From assembly GCF_000743705.1 (NCBI RefSeq), contig NZ_JQEZ01000004.1, positions 62,001-126,000 of the forward strand: a stretch of 64,000 nucleotides of DNA. Reading direction: 5' to 3'. Shown here in pieces: positions 26,175 to 33,842 of the stretch. How positions within the stretch are numbered: position 1 is the first letter of the stretch; the number at the start of each line of letters is the position of its first letter. Origin of the DNA: Ruegeria halocynthiae (GTDB lineage: Bacteria > Pseudomonadota > Alphaproteobacteria > Rhodobacterales > Rhodobacteraceae). The translations under genes and the position numbers were made by a program. Below the pieces are notes generated by a model, which saw nothing but the letters and a program-made list of their open reading frames with translations, searched no databases and had not been told where the DNA came from.

Positions 26175-27397
26175 ATCACGAATTGCGCCAGGGTCTCGTC
26201 CTCGGTGATGTCGGTATAGGTGAACCCGGCCTCATCCAGATGCGCAAACAGGCGGGCAAAGTTCTCGGGCTTGCGGGTTTCGATCCCGATCAGGACCGAA
26301 CCAAAATTTCGGGCCGACTTCTTCATGTATTCGAACCGGGCGATATCGTCTTCGGGGCCAAGAATGCCCAGAAACTCTTTTAGCGCGCCGGGGCGCTGTG
26401 GCAGGCGCAGGATAAAGTATTTTTTCACGCCGGAATAACGCTGCGCCCGTTCCTTGACCTCGGGCAGACGTTCGAAATCGAAATTACCGCCCGAAGTAAC
26501 ACAGACCACGGTTTTTCCGCGAATAAAGCTTTGCACGTCACCAATGGCTTCGATCGCCAGCGCACCGGCAGGTTCCAGCACGATGCCTTCGACGTTCAGC
26601 ATTTCGATCATGGTGGTGCAGATGCGATCTTCGGACAGCACCAACACGTCGGACAGGTGGCGATCCTTCAGCAGATCAAACGGCTTCGCACCGATCTTTC
26701 CAACCGCCGCACCATCGACGAAATTGTCGATACGATCCAGTGCCACCGGATGCCCCGCCGCCATGGCCGCGTGCAAACAGGCCCCGCCTTTGGGTTCGAC
26801 AAACAGGCAATGGGTTCGATCCCCGAACCACGTCGCCACGCCCGAGGACATGCCACCGCCGCCCACCGGCAGGATCACGTGATCGGGAACACCGCCCAGT
26901 TGCGCCTCGATCTCAACCGCCAATGAGGCCTGACCTTCGATCACATCCGCATCGTCAAAGGGCGACAGGAAATGCCCGCCCTGCCGGGCGCACCATTCTT
27001 GCGCAGCGGCCAGCGTGTCGTCGAAGTAATCGCCAATCAGGTGGATTTCGATATTGTCGCCACCAAAGATGCGGGTTTTCTGGATTTTCTGCTGCGGCGT
27101 CGTCACCGGCATGAAGATCACACCCTTCACGCCCAGATGCTTGCACATGAAGGCCACGCCCTGCGCGTGATTACCCGCGCTGGCACAAACGAACAGTTCC
27201 TGCCCCTGCTGCTTGCGCATGGCGTTGAACGCGCCCCGGATTTTATACGACCGCACCGGGCTGAGATCTTCGCGTTTGAGCCAGATATCGGCACCGTAAC
27301 GATCGGACAAATGGGCATTGCGCTGCAACGGCGTTGCCGGAAAGACGGTGCGCATCGCCTGTTCGGCGGCACGGGCGCGGGTCATGAAATCACTCAT
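26171..27397 (-). CDS. ilvA: Threonine ammonia-lyase (threonine dehydratase) IlvA
   Basis: The enzyme deaminates threonine to 2-oxobutanoate, the first step of isoleucine synthesis, with PLP. The 408-residue protein has KREDLSPVRSYKIRGAFNAM, with the PLP lysine in SYKIRGA, a GGGGMSSG phosphate loop, and VCVTSGGNFD. A C-terminal ACT-like segment (about 325-408, KKYFILRLPQRPGALKEFLG) implies allosteric control by isoleucine, in the short one-ACT form. No branched-chain genes are adjacent. A catabolic (TdcB) role is less likely because of this regulatory tail. Confidence 0.9.
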   Translation of the reverse strand: MSDFMTRARAAEQAMRTVFPATPLQRNAHLSDRYGADIWLKREDLSPVRSYKIRGAFNAMRKQQGQELFVCASAGNHAQGVAFMCKHLGVKGVIFMPVTTPQQKIQKTRIFGGDNIEIHLIGDYFDDTLAAAQEWCARQGGHFLSPFDDADVIEGQASLAVEIEAQLGGVPDHVILPVGGGGMSSGVATWFGDRTHCLFVEPKGGACLHAAMAAGHPVALDRIDNFVDGAAVGKIGAKPFDLLKDRHLSDVLVLSEDRICTTMIEMLNVEGIVLEPAGALAIEAIGDVQSFIRGKTVVCVTSGGNFDFERLPEVKERAQRYSGVKKYFILRLPQRPGALKEFLGILGPEDDIARFEYMKKSARNFGSVLIGIETRKPENFARLFAHLDEAGFTYTDITEDETLAQFVI

Positions 27398-27456
27398 GAC
27401 CGTTTCAGTGCCGCATCACCGCCGAAAGGGCAAGGAATACATATGTGTACGGGCGG

Positions 27457-28230
27457 TCAGCTGAGTTCGCGTTTCTCTACGATGTACCCATACAAGGTTG
27501 TCAAGATACTGACATTCAAGATCGCAAAGAAGACTTGTACCACAAGTGACAGAACACTGTGCAATACGGGCGAGAACTGGAAGGCCTCCACGACCAGCCC
27601 AATCAAAAACTGCACAACCACGTAAAAGAAAACCAACCCAAAAGCGGTCCGTCCTGGGTTACCGATGGTCTCCCACCATTTCCAGCTTTCAGACATGGTC
27701 AACGGGTTACCAACCGCAAAAGCTGGAAGGATAAGCGACCACCTAAACATTAAAACGCCAAGCAAAAACAAAACCGCCACAAGCAAGGCCAGACCGACGG
27801 GCCACGCAGCCTGAACAACCGCCATTAAAACAAATCCCACAGGGAGCAATATTATCAAAGCGATTAGTCCGAGAAGAAAGAGCCGGAGTACGTATCCTAC
27901 AGCTCTGCCTATGTGAAATTCTGGAACTAACCCTGAAGAGAATTTTTCAAGAAGAATAAAACGATGCCAAGTAGTTACGCCCCAGGCGCCAATGACAGCC
28001 GTCACAAGCCAAGCGGCTATGCCCCACAACAGAAAAAAGCGAGGAAGATTTTCTGCTGGAACGTTTACATGTTCGCCCCAAACCAAAAACTCGCCCAATC
28101 CCGACACATAAACAAAAGCGACCAGAGCTAAGACGCTCAACACGGTTGGCGCCCAGAAAATCCGAAAAACTGCCGGTAAGTTTCTTAGAACCATCCGAAC
28201 CGAATGCATGAGAATCTTCCAACTCAACAT
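27457..28230 (-). CDS. Uncharacterised multi-spanning membrane protein
   Basis: I do not recognise a named family with confidence. The 257-residue protein is mostly hydrophobic with about six membrane segments, for example FWAPTVLSVLALVAFVYVSG, LLGLIALIILLPVGFVLM and GLALLVAVLFLLGVLM. It has a conserved-looking aromatic patch WSLILPAFAVGNPLTMSESW between the fourth and fifth, reminiscent of YciC/UPF0259-like membrane proteins. Its base composition is clearly lower in GC than the neighbours (parts near 40-45%). It lies between ilvA and argG, with the ATG at 28230 and no operon partner. Confidence 0.6.
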   Translation of the reverse strand: MLSWKILMHSVRMVLRNLPAVFRIFWAPTVLSVLALVAFVYVSGLGEFLVWGEHVNVPAENLPRFFLLWGIAAWLVTAVIGAWGVTTWHRFILLEKFSSGLVPEFHIGRAVGYVLRLFLLGLIALIILLPVGFVLMAVVQAAWPVGLALLVAVLFLLGVLMFRWSLILPAFAVGNPLTMSESWKWWETIGNPGRTAFGLVFFYVVVQFLIGLVVEAFQFSPVLHSVLSLVVQVFFAILNVSILTTLYGYIVEKRELS

Positions 28231-28370
28231 TTAATAACCGCCTCTTCAACCAATCCTTGTTTTCCAAGCACCTGTTTCACCCCAATTCCTGCTCGGGTCA
28301 ACGCAGATAACTTGCCCCCACGTCCAAAACCCGCTAGGGGCCAAGCGTTCTACGCAGAAGGGGAATTCAG

Positions 28371-29594
28371 ATGTCCGCGCCCAAGAAAGTTGTTCTGGCC
28401 TATTCCGGTGGCCTTGATACCTCGATCATCCTGAAATGGTTGCAGACCGAGTATGGCTGTGAGGTCGTCACCTTCACCGCCGATCTGGGTCAGGGAGAAG
28501 AACTGGACCCGGCCCGCCAAAAGGCCGAGCTGCTGGGGATCAAGCCCGAAAACATCTATATCGAGGACATCCGCGAAGAATTCGTCCGCGATTTCGTCTT
28601 CCCGATGTTCCGCGCCAACGCGCAGTATGAAGGCCTGTACCTGCTGGGCACCTCGATCGCGCGGCCGTTGATCTCGAAACGTCTGGTTGAGATTGCCGAA
28701 GCAACCGGCGCCGATGCCGTCGCACACGGCGCGACCGGCAAGGGCAACGATCAGGTGCGGTTCGAACTGGCGGCCTATGCGCTGAACCCCGACATCAAGG
28801 TGATTGCGCCCTGGCGTGAATGGGATCTGACCAGCCGGACCAAGCTGCTGGAATTTGCCGAGGCGAACCAGATCCCGATTGCCAAGGACAAACGCGGCGA
28901 GGCCCCCTTCTCGGTCGATGCGAACCTGCTGCACACCTCGTCCGAGGGCAAGGTTCTGGAAGATCCCGCCGATATGGCACCCGATTATGTCTATCAGCGT
29001 ACCGTCAACCCAGAGGATGCGCCCGATCAACCCGAGTTCATCGAAATCGGCTTTGAAAAAGGCGACGCGGTCAGCATCAATGGCGAGGCGATGAGCCCCG
29101 CCACCATCCTGACCAAGCTGAATGAATATGGCGGCAAGCACGGCATTGGCCGTCTCGATCTGGTCGAAGGCCGTTTCGTGGGCATGAAATCGCGCGGTAT
29201 CTATGAGACGCCCGGCGGCACCATCCTGCTGGAAGCGCACCGTGGGATCGAGTCGATCACCATGGACCGTGGCGCGATGCACCTGAAAGATCAGTTGATG
29301 CCGCAATACGCGGAAATCATCTATAACGGCTTCTGGTACAGTCCCGAGCGTGAGATGCTGCAAGCCGCCATCGACAAATCGCAAGAGCATGTCACCGGCA
29401 CCGTCCGCGTGAAGCTGTACAAAGGTTTGGCGTCGACCGTGGGTCGCTGGTCAGATCACTCGCTCTATTCCGAAGAGCATGTGACCTTTGAAGATGATGC
29501 CGGTGCATACGACCAAAAAGATGCTGCTGGCTTTATCCAGTTGAACGCGTTGCGTCTGAAACTGCTGGCGGCGCGGGACAAGCGTCTCAAGTAA
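28371..29594 (+). CDS. argG: Argininosuccinate synthase ArgG
   Basis: ArgG joins citrulline and aspartate with ATP to form argininosuccinate in arginine synthesis. The 407-residue protein has the ATP pyrophosphatase motif AYSGGLDTS at residues 10-18, the citrulline/aspartate region [14 protein letters not shown], and [19 protein letters not shown] near 275. The ATG at 28371 follows GAAGGGGAATTCAG. A hairpin with a T run ends the transcript 80 bases downstream, so it is a one-gene unit here. argH is not in the window. Confidence 0.98.
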   Translation: MSAPKKVVLAYSGGLDTSIILKWLQTEYGCEVVTFTADLGQGEELDPARQKAELLGIKPENIYIEDIREEFVRDFVFPMFRANAQYEGLYLLGTSIARPLISKRLVEIAEATGADAVAHGATGKGNDQVRFELAAYALNPDIKVIAPWREWDLTSRTKLLEFAEANQIPIAKDKRGEAPFSVDANLLHTSSEGKVLEDPADMAPDYVYQRTVNPEDAPDQPEFIEIGFEKGDAVSINGEAMSPATILTKLNEYGGKHGIGRLDLVEGRFVGMKSRGIYETPGGTILLEAHRGIESITMDRGAMHLKDQLMPQYAEIIYNGFWYSPEREMLQAAIDKSQEHVTGTVRVKLYKGLASTVGRWSDHSLYSEEHVTFEDDAGAYDQKDAAGFIQLNALRLKLLAARDKRLK

Positions 29595-29674
29595 CAAGGG
29601 CGGCACACGAAAGGGTTGAGTTTTTCAAACTCGCCGCAACTTTGCCGTAGAAATGCCCGGTTGATTGTACACAG

Positions 29675-29711
29675 AAAACGGGTCGGTCCTGCAGAGGGTC
29701 GGCCCGTTTTT
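29675..29711 (+). terminator. Rho-independent terminator after argG
   Basis: AAAACGGGTCGGTCC and GGGTCGGCCCGTTTTT fold into a stem, with a few G-U pairs, around TGCAGA. A T5 run follows. It sits 80 bases after the argG stop and 24 bases before the next gene's start codon. Confidence 0.85.
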
Positions 29712-29734
29712 CATTCAATCAATTTGAGGCATAC

Positions 29735-30802
29735 ATGCAGGAAGATCACGCACAGGGCACTTTGGCCGAGTTCGAGTTCCGCGGATCGGCAAGCGAATAC
29801 TTCGGCATCTGGATCGTCAATCTGCTGCTGTCGCTGGTGACCTTTGGCATCTACAGCGCCTGGGCCAAGGTTCGCACCAAAAAGTACTTCTATCAAAACA
29901 CTTATGTCGCCGGGCGCAGCTTTGATTACCACGCCACAGGTGGGCAGATTCTGATCGGGCGGCTGATCGTGATTGCAGGGATCGTGGCCTATACGATCCT
30001 GGCGGCGGTTCCGCTGGTGAACTTGATCATGCTGCTCGGGCTGGTGTTCCTGATCCCCTACCTTCTGGTCCGGTCGCTGCGGTTTCAGGCACGCGTGTCC
30101 AGCTGGTCGAACGTCCGGTTTGATTTTCAGGGTACATGGGGGTCGGCCGCCGGAAATTACTTCTTGTACCCGATCATCGCCGCGCTGACACTGTATACCA
30201 CCTGGCCCTTCGTCACCCGATCAATCCAGCGGTTTCACGTGAACGGGCATACGTTCGGGACCACTCCGATGTCTTTCGACAGCCCAATTGCGCCGTTTTA
30301 CAAGGCATTCTTGTGCTCGGCGCTTTGGGTGATCGCTGGTCTCATCGCGATCCTCATGATCATGGGTGTTAATGCATCAACCTTTGAAGCGTTCAAGACT
30401 TTCGAAAACGATCCCAAAAACGTCGCGGCGATTTTGACCATCCTGTCGCTCTACGGGTTTCTTATCCTGGTGCTGGTTCCGGCCGTGATCATCTATCATG
30501 CCATGGTTCGCAACACGGTCTACAATTACACCGTTCTGGGCGATGGGCATCGGTTCCATTCGGATGTCTCGGCGCTGCGTCTGCTGTGGATTTCGGTCTC
30601 GAACGCGGTGATTGTTGGCCTGACGCTGGGTCTGATGCTGCCCTGGGCACATGTGCGCCGGGTGCGGTACCTGGCCAATCACACCATCTTTCTTCCGGCG
30701 GGGCCGCTGGATGAGTTCGTCGGCACTGTCAGCGCAAATGTCAGCGCCATCGGCGACGCCTATGGGGATATCGAAGGGTTCGATATCGGTATCGCGGTCT
30801 GA
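29735..30802 (+). CDS. YjgN-family (DUF898) membrane protein
   Basis: The 355-residue protein is a polytopic membrane protein of the DUF898/YjgN family. The signature region FEFRGSASEYFGIWIVNLLLS and SAWAKVRTKKYFYQNTYVAG is near the N-terminus. About eight or nine hydrophobic spans follow, and FMLPWAHVRRVRYLANH-like repeats of the motif recur near the C-terminus (LMLPWAHVRRVRY). Function is unknown. It is 3 bases upstream of a TTG start for an M48 peptidase, and with SCP2 forms a tight rightward cluster, so the proteins may act together on membrane or lipid substrates (inference). Confidence 0.85.
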   Translation: MQEDHAQGTLAEFEFRGSASEYFGIWIVNLLLSLVTFGIYSAWAKVRTKKYFYQNTYVAGRSFDYHATGGQILIGRLIVIAGIVAYTILAAVPLVNLIMLLGLVFLIPYLLVRSLRFQARVSSWSNVRFDFQGTWGSAAGNYFLYPIIAALTLYTTWPFVTRSIQRFHVNGHTFGTTPMSFDSPIAPFYKAFLCSALWVIAGLIAILMIMGVNASTFEAFKTFENDPKNVAAILTILSLYGFLILVLVPAVIIYHAMVRNTVYNYTVLGDGHRFHSDVSALRLLWISVSNAVIVGLTLGLMLPWAHVRRVRYLANHTIFLPAGPLDEFVGTVSANVSAIGDAYGDIEGFDIGIAV

Positions 30803-30805
30803 TCC

Positions 30806-31849
30806 TTGGACGAGTTTCCTGAAGACATTGGCGCGCCTGTTCACGGGCGCGCCTATCCACCCCTCAGCTCGCGCGAGATATCGGCGCGGCTGGCGGTTGG
30901 CACCAATACCGTCTGGCTGATCGACGCGCAGGGGCAGATTCAGGCCCGCTGCGCCTTGGATGAGCTGACGGTGGAATCTCGTGTAGGTGCCACGGAACGG
31001 CGGGTGAACTTCCCCGATGGCACGTTATTTCTAACTGACAGGCATACAGCGCTGGAACATCTGTTGGCAGACACCAGCGGATCGCGCCTGCATCATGCGG
31101 AAAAGTTTCATCCCCGCCTGATCCTTATTTCCGTCGCCTGCTTGGCTGGCGCATGGGGCCTTTGGAAATACGGGCTGTCCGTGCTGGTGGCACTGGCGGT
31201 CTGGATGACGCCGCCCCCTTTGGTCTCTGCCATCGACACCGGGGTAATGCAGGCCCTGGATCAGGTTTTAACCAAACCCAGCACGCTGAACGCCGGTGAA
31301 AAAGCCAAGGTTCAGGACAGTTTCAACCGGGTGCTGGCGGCATTGGGGCCCGCGGCTGAAGATCATGACTATACTCTGAAATTTCGCGATCTGCCTGGAA
31401 TGGGTCCCAACGCCTTTGCCCTGCCCAATGGCTCAATTGTGGTGACTGATGATCTGGTCCGGCTGGTCTCGGCCGACGCGCTGGCCGGGGTGATCGGGCA
31501 TGAGATCGGGCATGTGGCCGAACAACATGGGCTGACGCAGATTTACCGCTCGCTCGGGGCGTTTGTCCTGATCGGCATGATGGCTGGCGATACTGGCCCG
31601 GTGCTGGAACAGGTACTGCTGGAAGGCAACCTGATCCTGTCCCTGTCCTATTCCCGCCAGCATGAGCTGGCAGCCGACCGGTTCGGTGTCGATCTGGCCA
31701 CGCGGGCCGGGTTTGATCCCGATGGCCTGTCCGAATTCTTTGACCTGCTGGATCAGGAATACGGAGATCATGGCGATGACTGGTTCAGCACCCACCCGGG
31801 CTTCAAGACACGTCAGGAGAACCTGAAATCACTGACCCAAGGTCAATAA
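30806..31849 (+). CDS. M48-family metallopeptidase, membrane-anchored
   Basis: The 347-residue protein has the zinc site HEIGH at about 232-236 and HELAADRFGVDLA, with the third ligand glutamate. A hydrophobic pair at about 107-150 (LILISVACLAGAWGLW, LVALAVWMTPPPLV) places the catalytic half on the far side of the membrane or in it. This is the Oma1/HtpX/BepA-type fold, used in membrane-protein quality control. Residues 1-100 are a separate cytosolic-looking domain. The TTG start at 30806 has no good ribosome site, so translation probably depends on the upstream gene ending 4 bases before. It belongs with YjgN in one operon. Confidence 0.82.
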   Translation: MDEFPEDIGAPVHGRAYPPLSSREISARLAVGTNTVWLIDAQGQIQARCALDELTVESRVGATERRVNFPDGTLFLTDRHTALEHLLADTSGSRLHHAEKFHPRLILISVACLAGAWGLWKYGLSVLVALAVWMTPPPLVSAIDTGVMQALDQVLTKPSTLNAGEKAKVQDSFNRVLAALGPAAEDHDYTLKFRDLPGMGPNAFALPNGSIVVTDDLVRLVSADALAGVIGHEIGHVAEQHGLTQIYRSLGAFVLIGMMAGDTGPVLEQVLLEGNLILSLSYSRQHELAADRFGVDLATRAGFDPDGLSEFFDLLDQEYGDHGDDWFSTHPGFKTRQENLKSLTQGQ

Positions 31850-31914
31850 ACCCCACCCCTTGCTCGTGACCTTGCCGCCCCCTAACCCTGTGAATGGGGA
31901 ACAGGAGGGGACCG

Positions 31915-32199
31915 ATGACACTGAACACCATAGCCGACGGCATTCAGAAAAACCTTGTCGGGCGCGGCTTTGAAGGCTCGCTCAAATTCGATTGCGGCAA
32001 GGACGGCGTGATCGTTCTGGCCGACAATCAGGCCAGCACACAGGATCGCGACACGGATTGCACCATCCGTATCTCGCAGGACAATCTGGCCAAGCTGCTG
32101 ACCGGCAAACTGAACCCGATGACGGGCGTGGCATTGGGCAAGCTCAAGATCTCGGGCAATATGGGTGTGGCGATGAAACTGGGGCAGTTGCTGGGCTGA
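31915..32199 (+). CDS. SCP2 sterol-binding domain protein, single-domain
   Basis: The 94-residue protein is a bare SCP-2 fold: LKFDCGKDGVIVLADNQ, DCTIRISQDNLAKLLTGKLN, and the C-terminal ALGKLKISGNMGVAMKLGQL typical of sterol carrier protein 2. Such domains bind hydrophobic ligands such as fatty acids or lipids in a tunnel. The ATG at 31915 has GGAGGGG 5 bases upstream. It lies 65 bases after the M48 peptidase. Bacterial members do not usually bind sterols. Confidence 0.85.
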   Translation: MTLNTIADGIQKNLVGRGFEGSLKFDCGKDGVIVLADNQASTQDRDTDCTIRISQDNLAKLLTGKLNPMTGVALGKLKISGNMGVAMKLGQLLG

Positions 32200-32298
32200 A
32201 GCGGCGATAAACTCGTCTCACCACCCCGTGACAAACGATGTCAGCGGATTGCGCCGCCGCATAAGTCAGGGCAGCGTAATGTCAGAAGGAGACCTGCT

Positions 32299-32970
32299 AT
32301 GACCCGCATCGCTTATCTCGACTATGTCAAACCGACGTTTCTTTTTGTTCTAATTGCTCTGACAGCCATGCTGCGCGCCGCACCCGCACCCGCAGCCGGG
32401 ACCGAGACCCTGACAGTTGCCGGAGGATGTTTCTGGTGCGTTGAATCCGATTTCGAATCCGTTCCCGGTGTCACCGGCGCCGTATCCGGATTCACCGGTG
32501 GTAAGGCCGCCAACCCGACCTACGATCAAGTCTCCAAAGGTGGCACTGGTCATTATGAGGCCGTCCAGATCACCTTTGACCCGTCACGTGTTTCCCGTGA
32601 AACCCTGTTGAACATGTTCTTCCGCTCGGTTGATCCTACCGATGCGGGCGGCCAGTTCTGCGACCGGGGCAACAGCTATCGCACAGCAATATTTGTCTCT
32701 AACGCAGGGGAAAAGGCGCTGGCGCAGAAAGCGAAAGCCGACGCGCAGCAAGCGTTGGGGCAGACAGTTGTCACCCCGATCCTGCAAAAAGGCGCATTCT
32801 ACCCGGCCGAAGCCTATCATCAAGATTACTACAAGGGTGACAAGCTGATCTTTACCCGGTTCGGCCCCAAACGTCAGAAGAACGCCTACAAAGCGTATCG
32901 AAACGCTTGCGGACGTGACACGCGTGTCAAACAACTGTGGGGCAGTGCCGCGCCATTTGTCGGTTCTTAA
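32299..32970 (+). CDS. msrA: Peptide methionine (S)-S-oxide reductase MsrA, with export signal
   Basis: MsrA reduces methionine-S-sulfoxide in damaged proteins. The 223-residue protein carries the active-site motif GCFWC at 43-47, with C44 catalytic. The first 34 residues include a basic start, a hydrophobic core (FLFVLIALTAMLR) and AAPAPAAG, a plausible signal-peptidase site, so the enzyme probably acts in the periplasm. Most MsrA proteins are cytosolic. The ATG at 32299 has AGGAGA 7 bases upstream. Its end overlaps the sugar kinase gene by 4 bases, tail to tail. Confidence 0.93.
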   Translation: MTRIAYLDYVKPTFLFVLIALTAMLRAAPAPAAGTETLTVAGGCFWCVESDFESVPGVTGAVSGFTGGKAANPTYDQVSKGGTGHYEAVQITFDPSRVSRETLLNMFFRSVDPTDAGGQFCDRGNSYRTAIFVSNAGEKALAQKAKADAQQALGQTVVTPILQKGAFYPAEAYHQDYYKGDKLIFTRFGPKRQKNAYKAYRNACGRDTRVKQLWGSAAPFVGS

Positions 32971-33839
32971 TCCAGGCGCGCTGCGCGCACCTCTTTCAGA
33001 TCCGGGATAACATCTGCTGTGCCGTGCCGCGTGACCATCAGGGCCGCGGCACGGTTTGCTTGTGAGATAGCTTGCGCCATTGGCATCCCACGATCCATCC
33101 CAGCCAGAACATAGCCAGTGAACGTATCGCCCGCGCCGGTCGTATCCACGGCCTGCACCTTGTGCGCCGGGAATTCCGAAACATCCGAGCCGCGCAGATA
33201 ATATCGCGCCCCTTTAGAGCCCAGCGTCACAATCACATGCTGAACATCCAGGTCCCAAAGGTCCTGTCCGGACGCCTTCCGCAATTGTTCGGCTTCGATC
33301 TCGTTCAGGATCAGAAAATCCAGATAGGGCAGCACGGCCTGCACCGCCTCGGCCTGAAACGGGGCGGCGGCATAGCAAACCTGCAATCCCAGTTCATGCC
33401 CCATTCTGGCGGCCTCGACCTGCAGATTGGTTTCATTCTGCATCACCAGCAGGTCACCTTGCGACGCCGAAGACAACGCCTGCCCCAGTTGGTCCGATGA
33501 AATCGCTTGGTTAGAGCCGGGAAACAGGATGATGTTGTTTTCACCCTGCGCATCCACGGCAATGATGGCGTGGCCGGTTGGTATGTCGACCTCGGCGATA
33601 TAGCGCGTGTCGACGCCATATTCGGTCAACCGATCCCGCGCCCAGCGCCCGTCGGGCCCGATGGCACCGATATGCGCCGTGCGCGCGCCGGCCCGGGCCG
33701 CCGCCACGGACATATTCGCCCCCTTGCCCCCCAGGTATCTGTCCAGACGATTGGCCGAGAGGGTTTCCCCCGGCCCGGGCAAATGCGGCACATCATAGAT
33801 CATGTCCGCGTTGATCGAGCCGAGGTTCCAGATTGTCAT
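32967..33839 (-). CDS. PfkB-family carbohydrate kinase (ribokinase-like)
   Basis: The 290-residue protein has the PfkB signatures YLGGKGANMSVAAARAG near residue 35 and VDTTGAGDTFTGYVLAGM near residue 240, the latter with the catalytic Asp and anion hole. Ribokinase is the closest familiar member, but adenosine, fructose or nucleoside kinases share the motifs. No ribose transporter or catabolic genes are adjacent. It is only 3 bases from the maeB stop, in the same direction, so the two may be cotranscribed. Confidence 0.82.
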   Translation of the reverse strand: MTIWNLGSINADMIYDVPHLPGPGETLSANRLDRYLGGKGANMSVAAARAGARTAHIGAIGPDGRWARDRLTEYGVDTRYIAEVDIPTGHAIIAVDAQGENNIILFPGSNQAISSDQLGQALSSASQGDLLVMQNETNLQVEAARMGHELGLQVCYAAAPFQAEAVQAVLPYLDFLILNEIEAEQLRKASGQDLWDLDVQHVIVTLGSKGARYYLRGSDVSEFPAHKVQAVDTTGAGDTFTGYVLAGMDRGMPMAQAISQANRAAALMVTRHGTADVIPDLKEVRAARLD

Positions 33840-33842
33840 GGC

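Noticed and set aside
28350..29390. A 346-codon frame opposite argG
   Set aside because: Antisense to argG, a clear enzyme with complete motifs and its own terminator.
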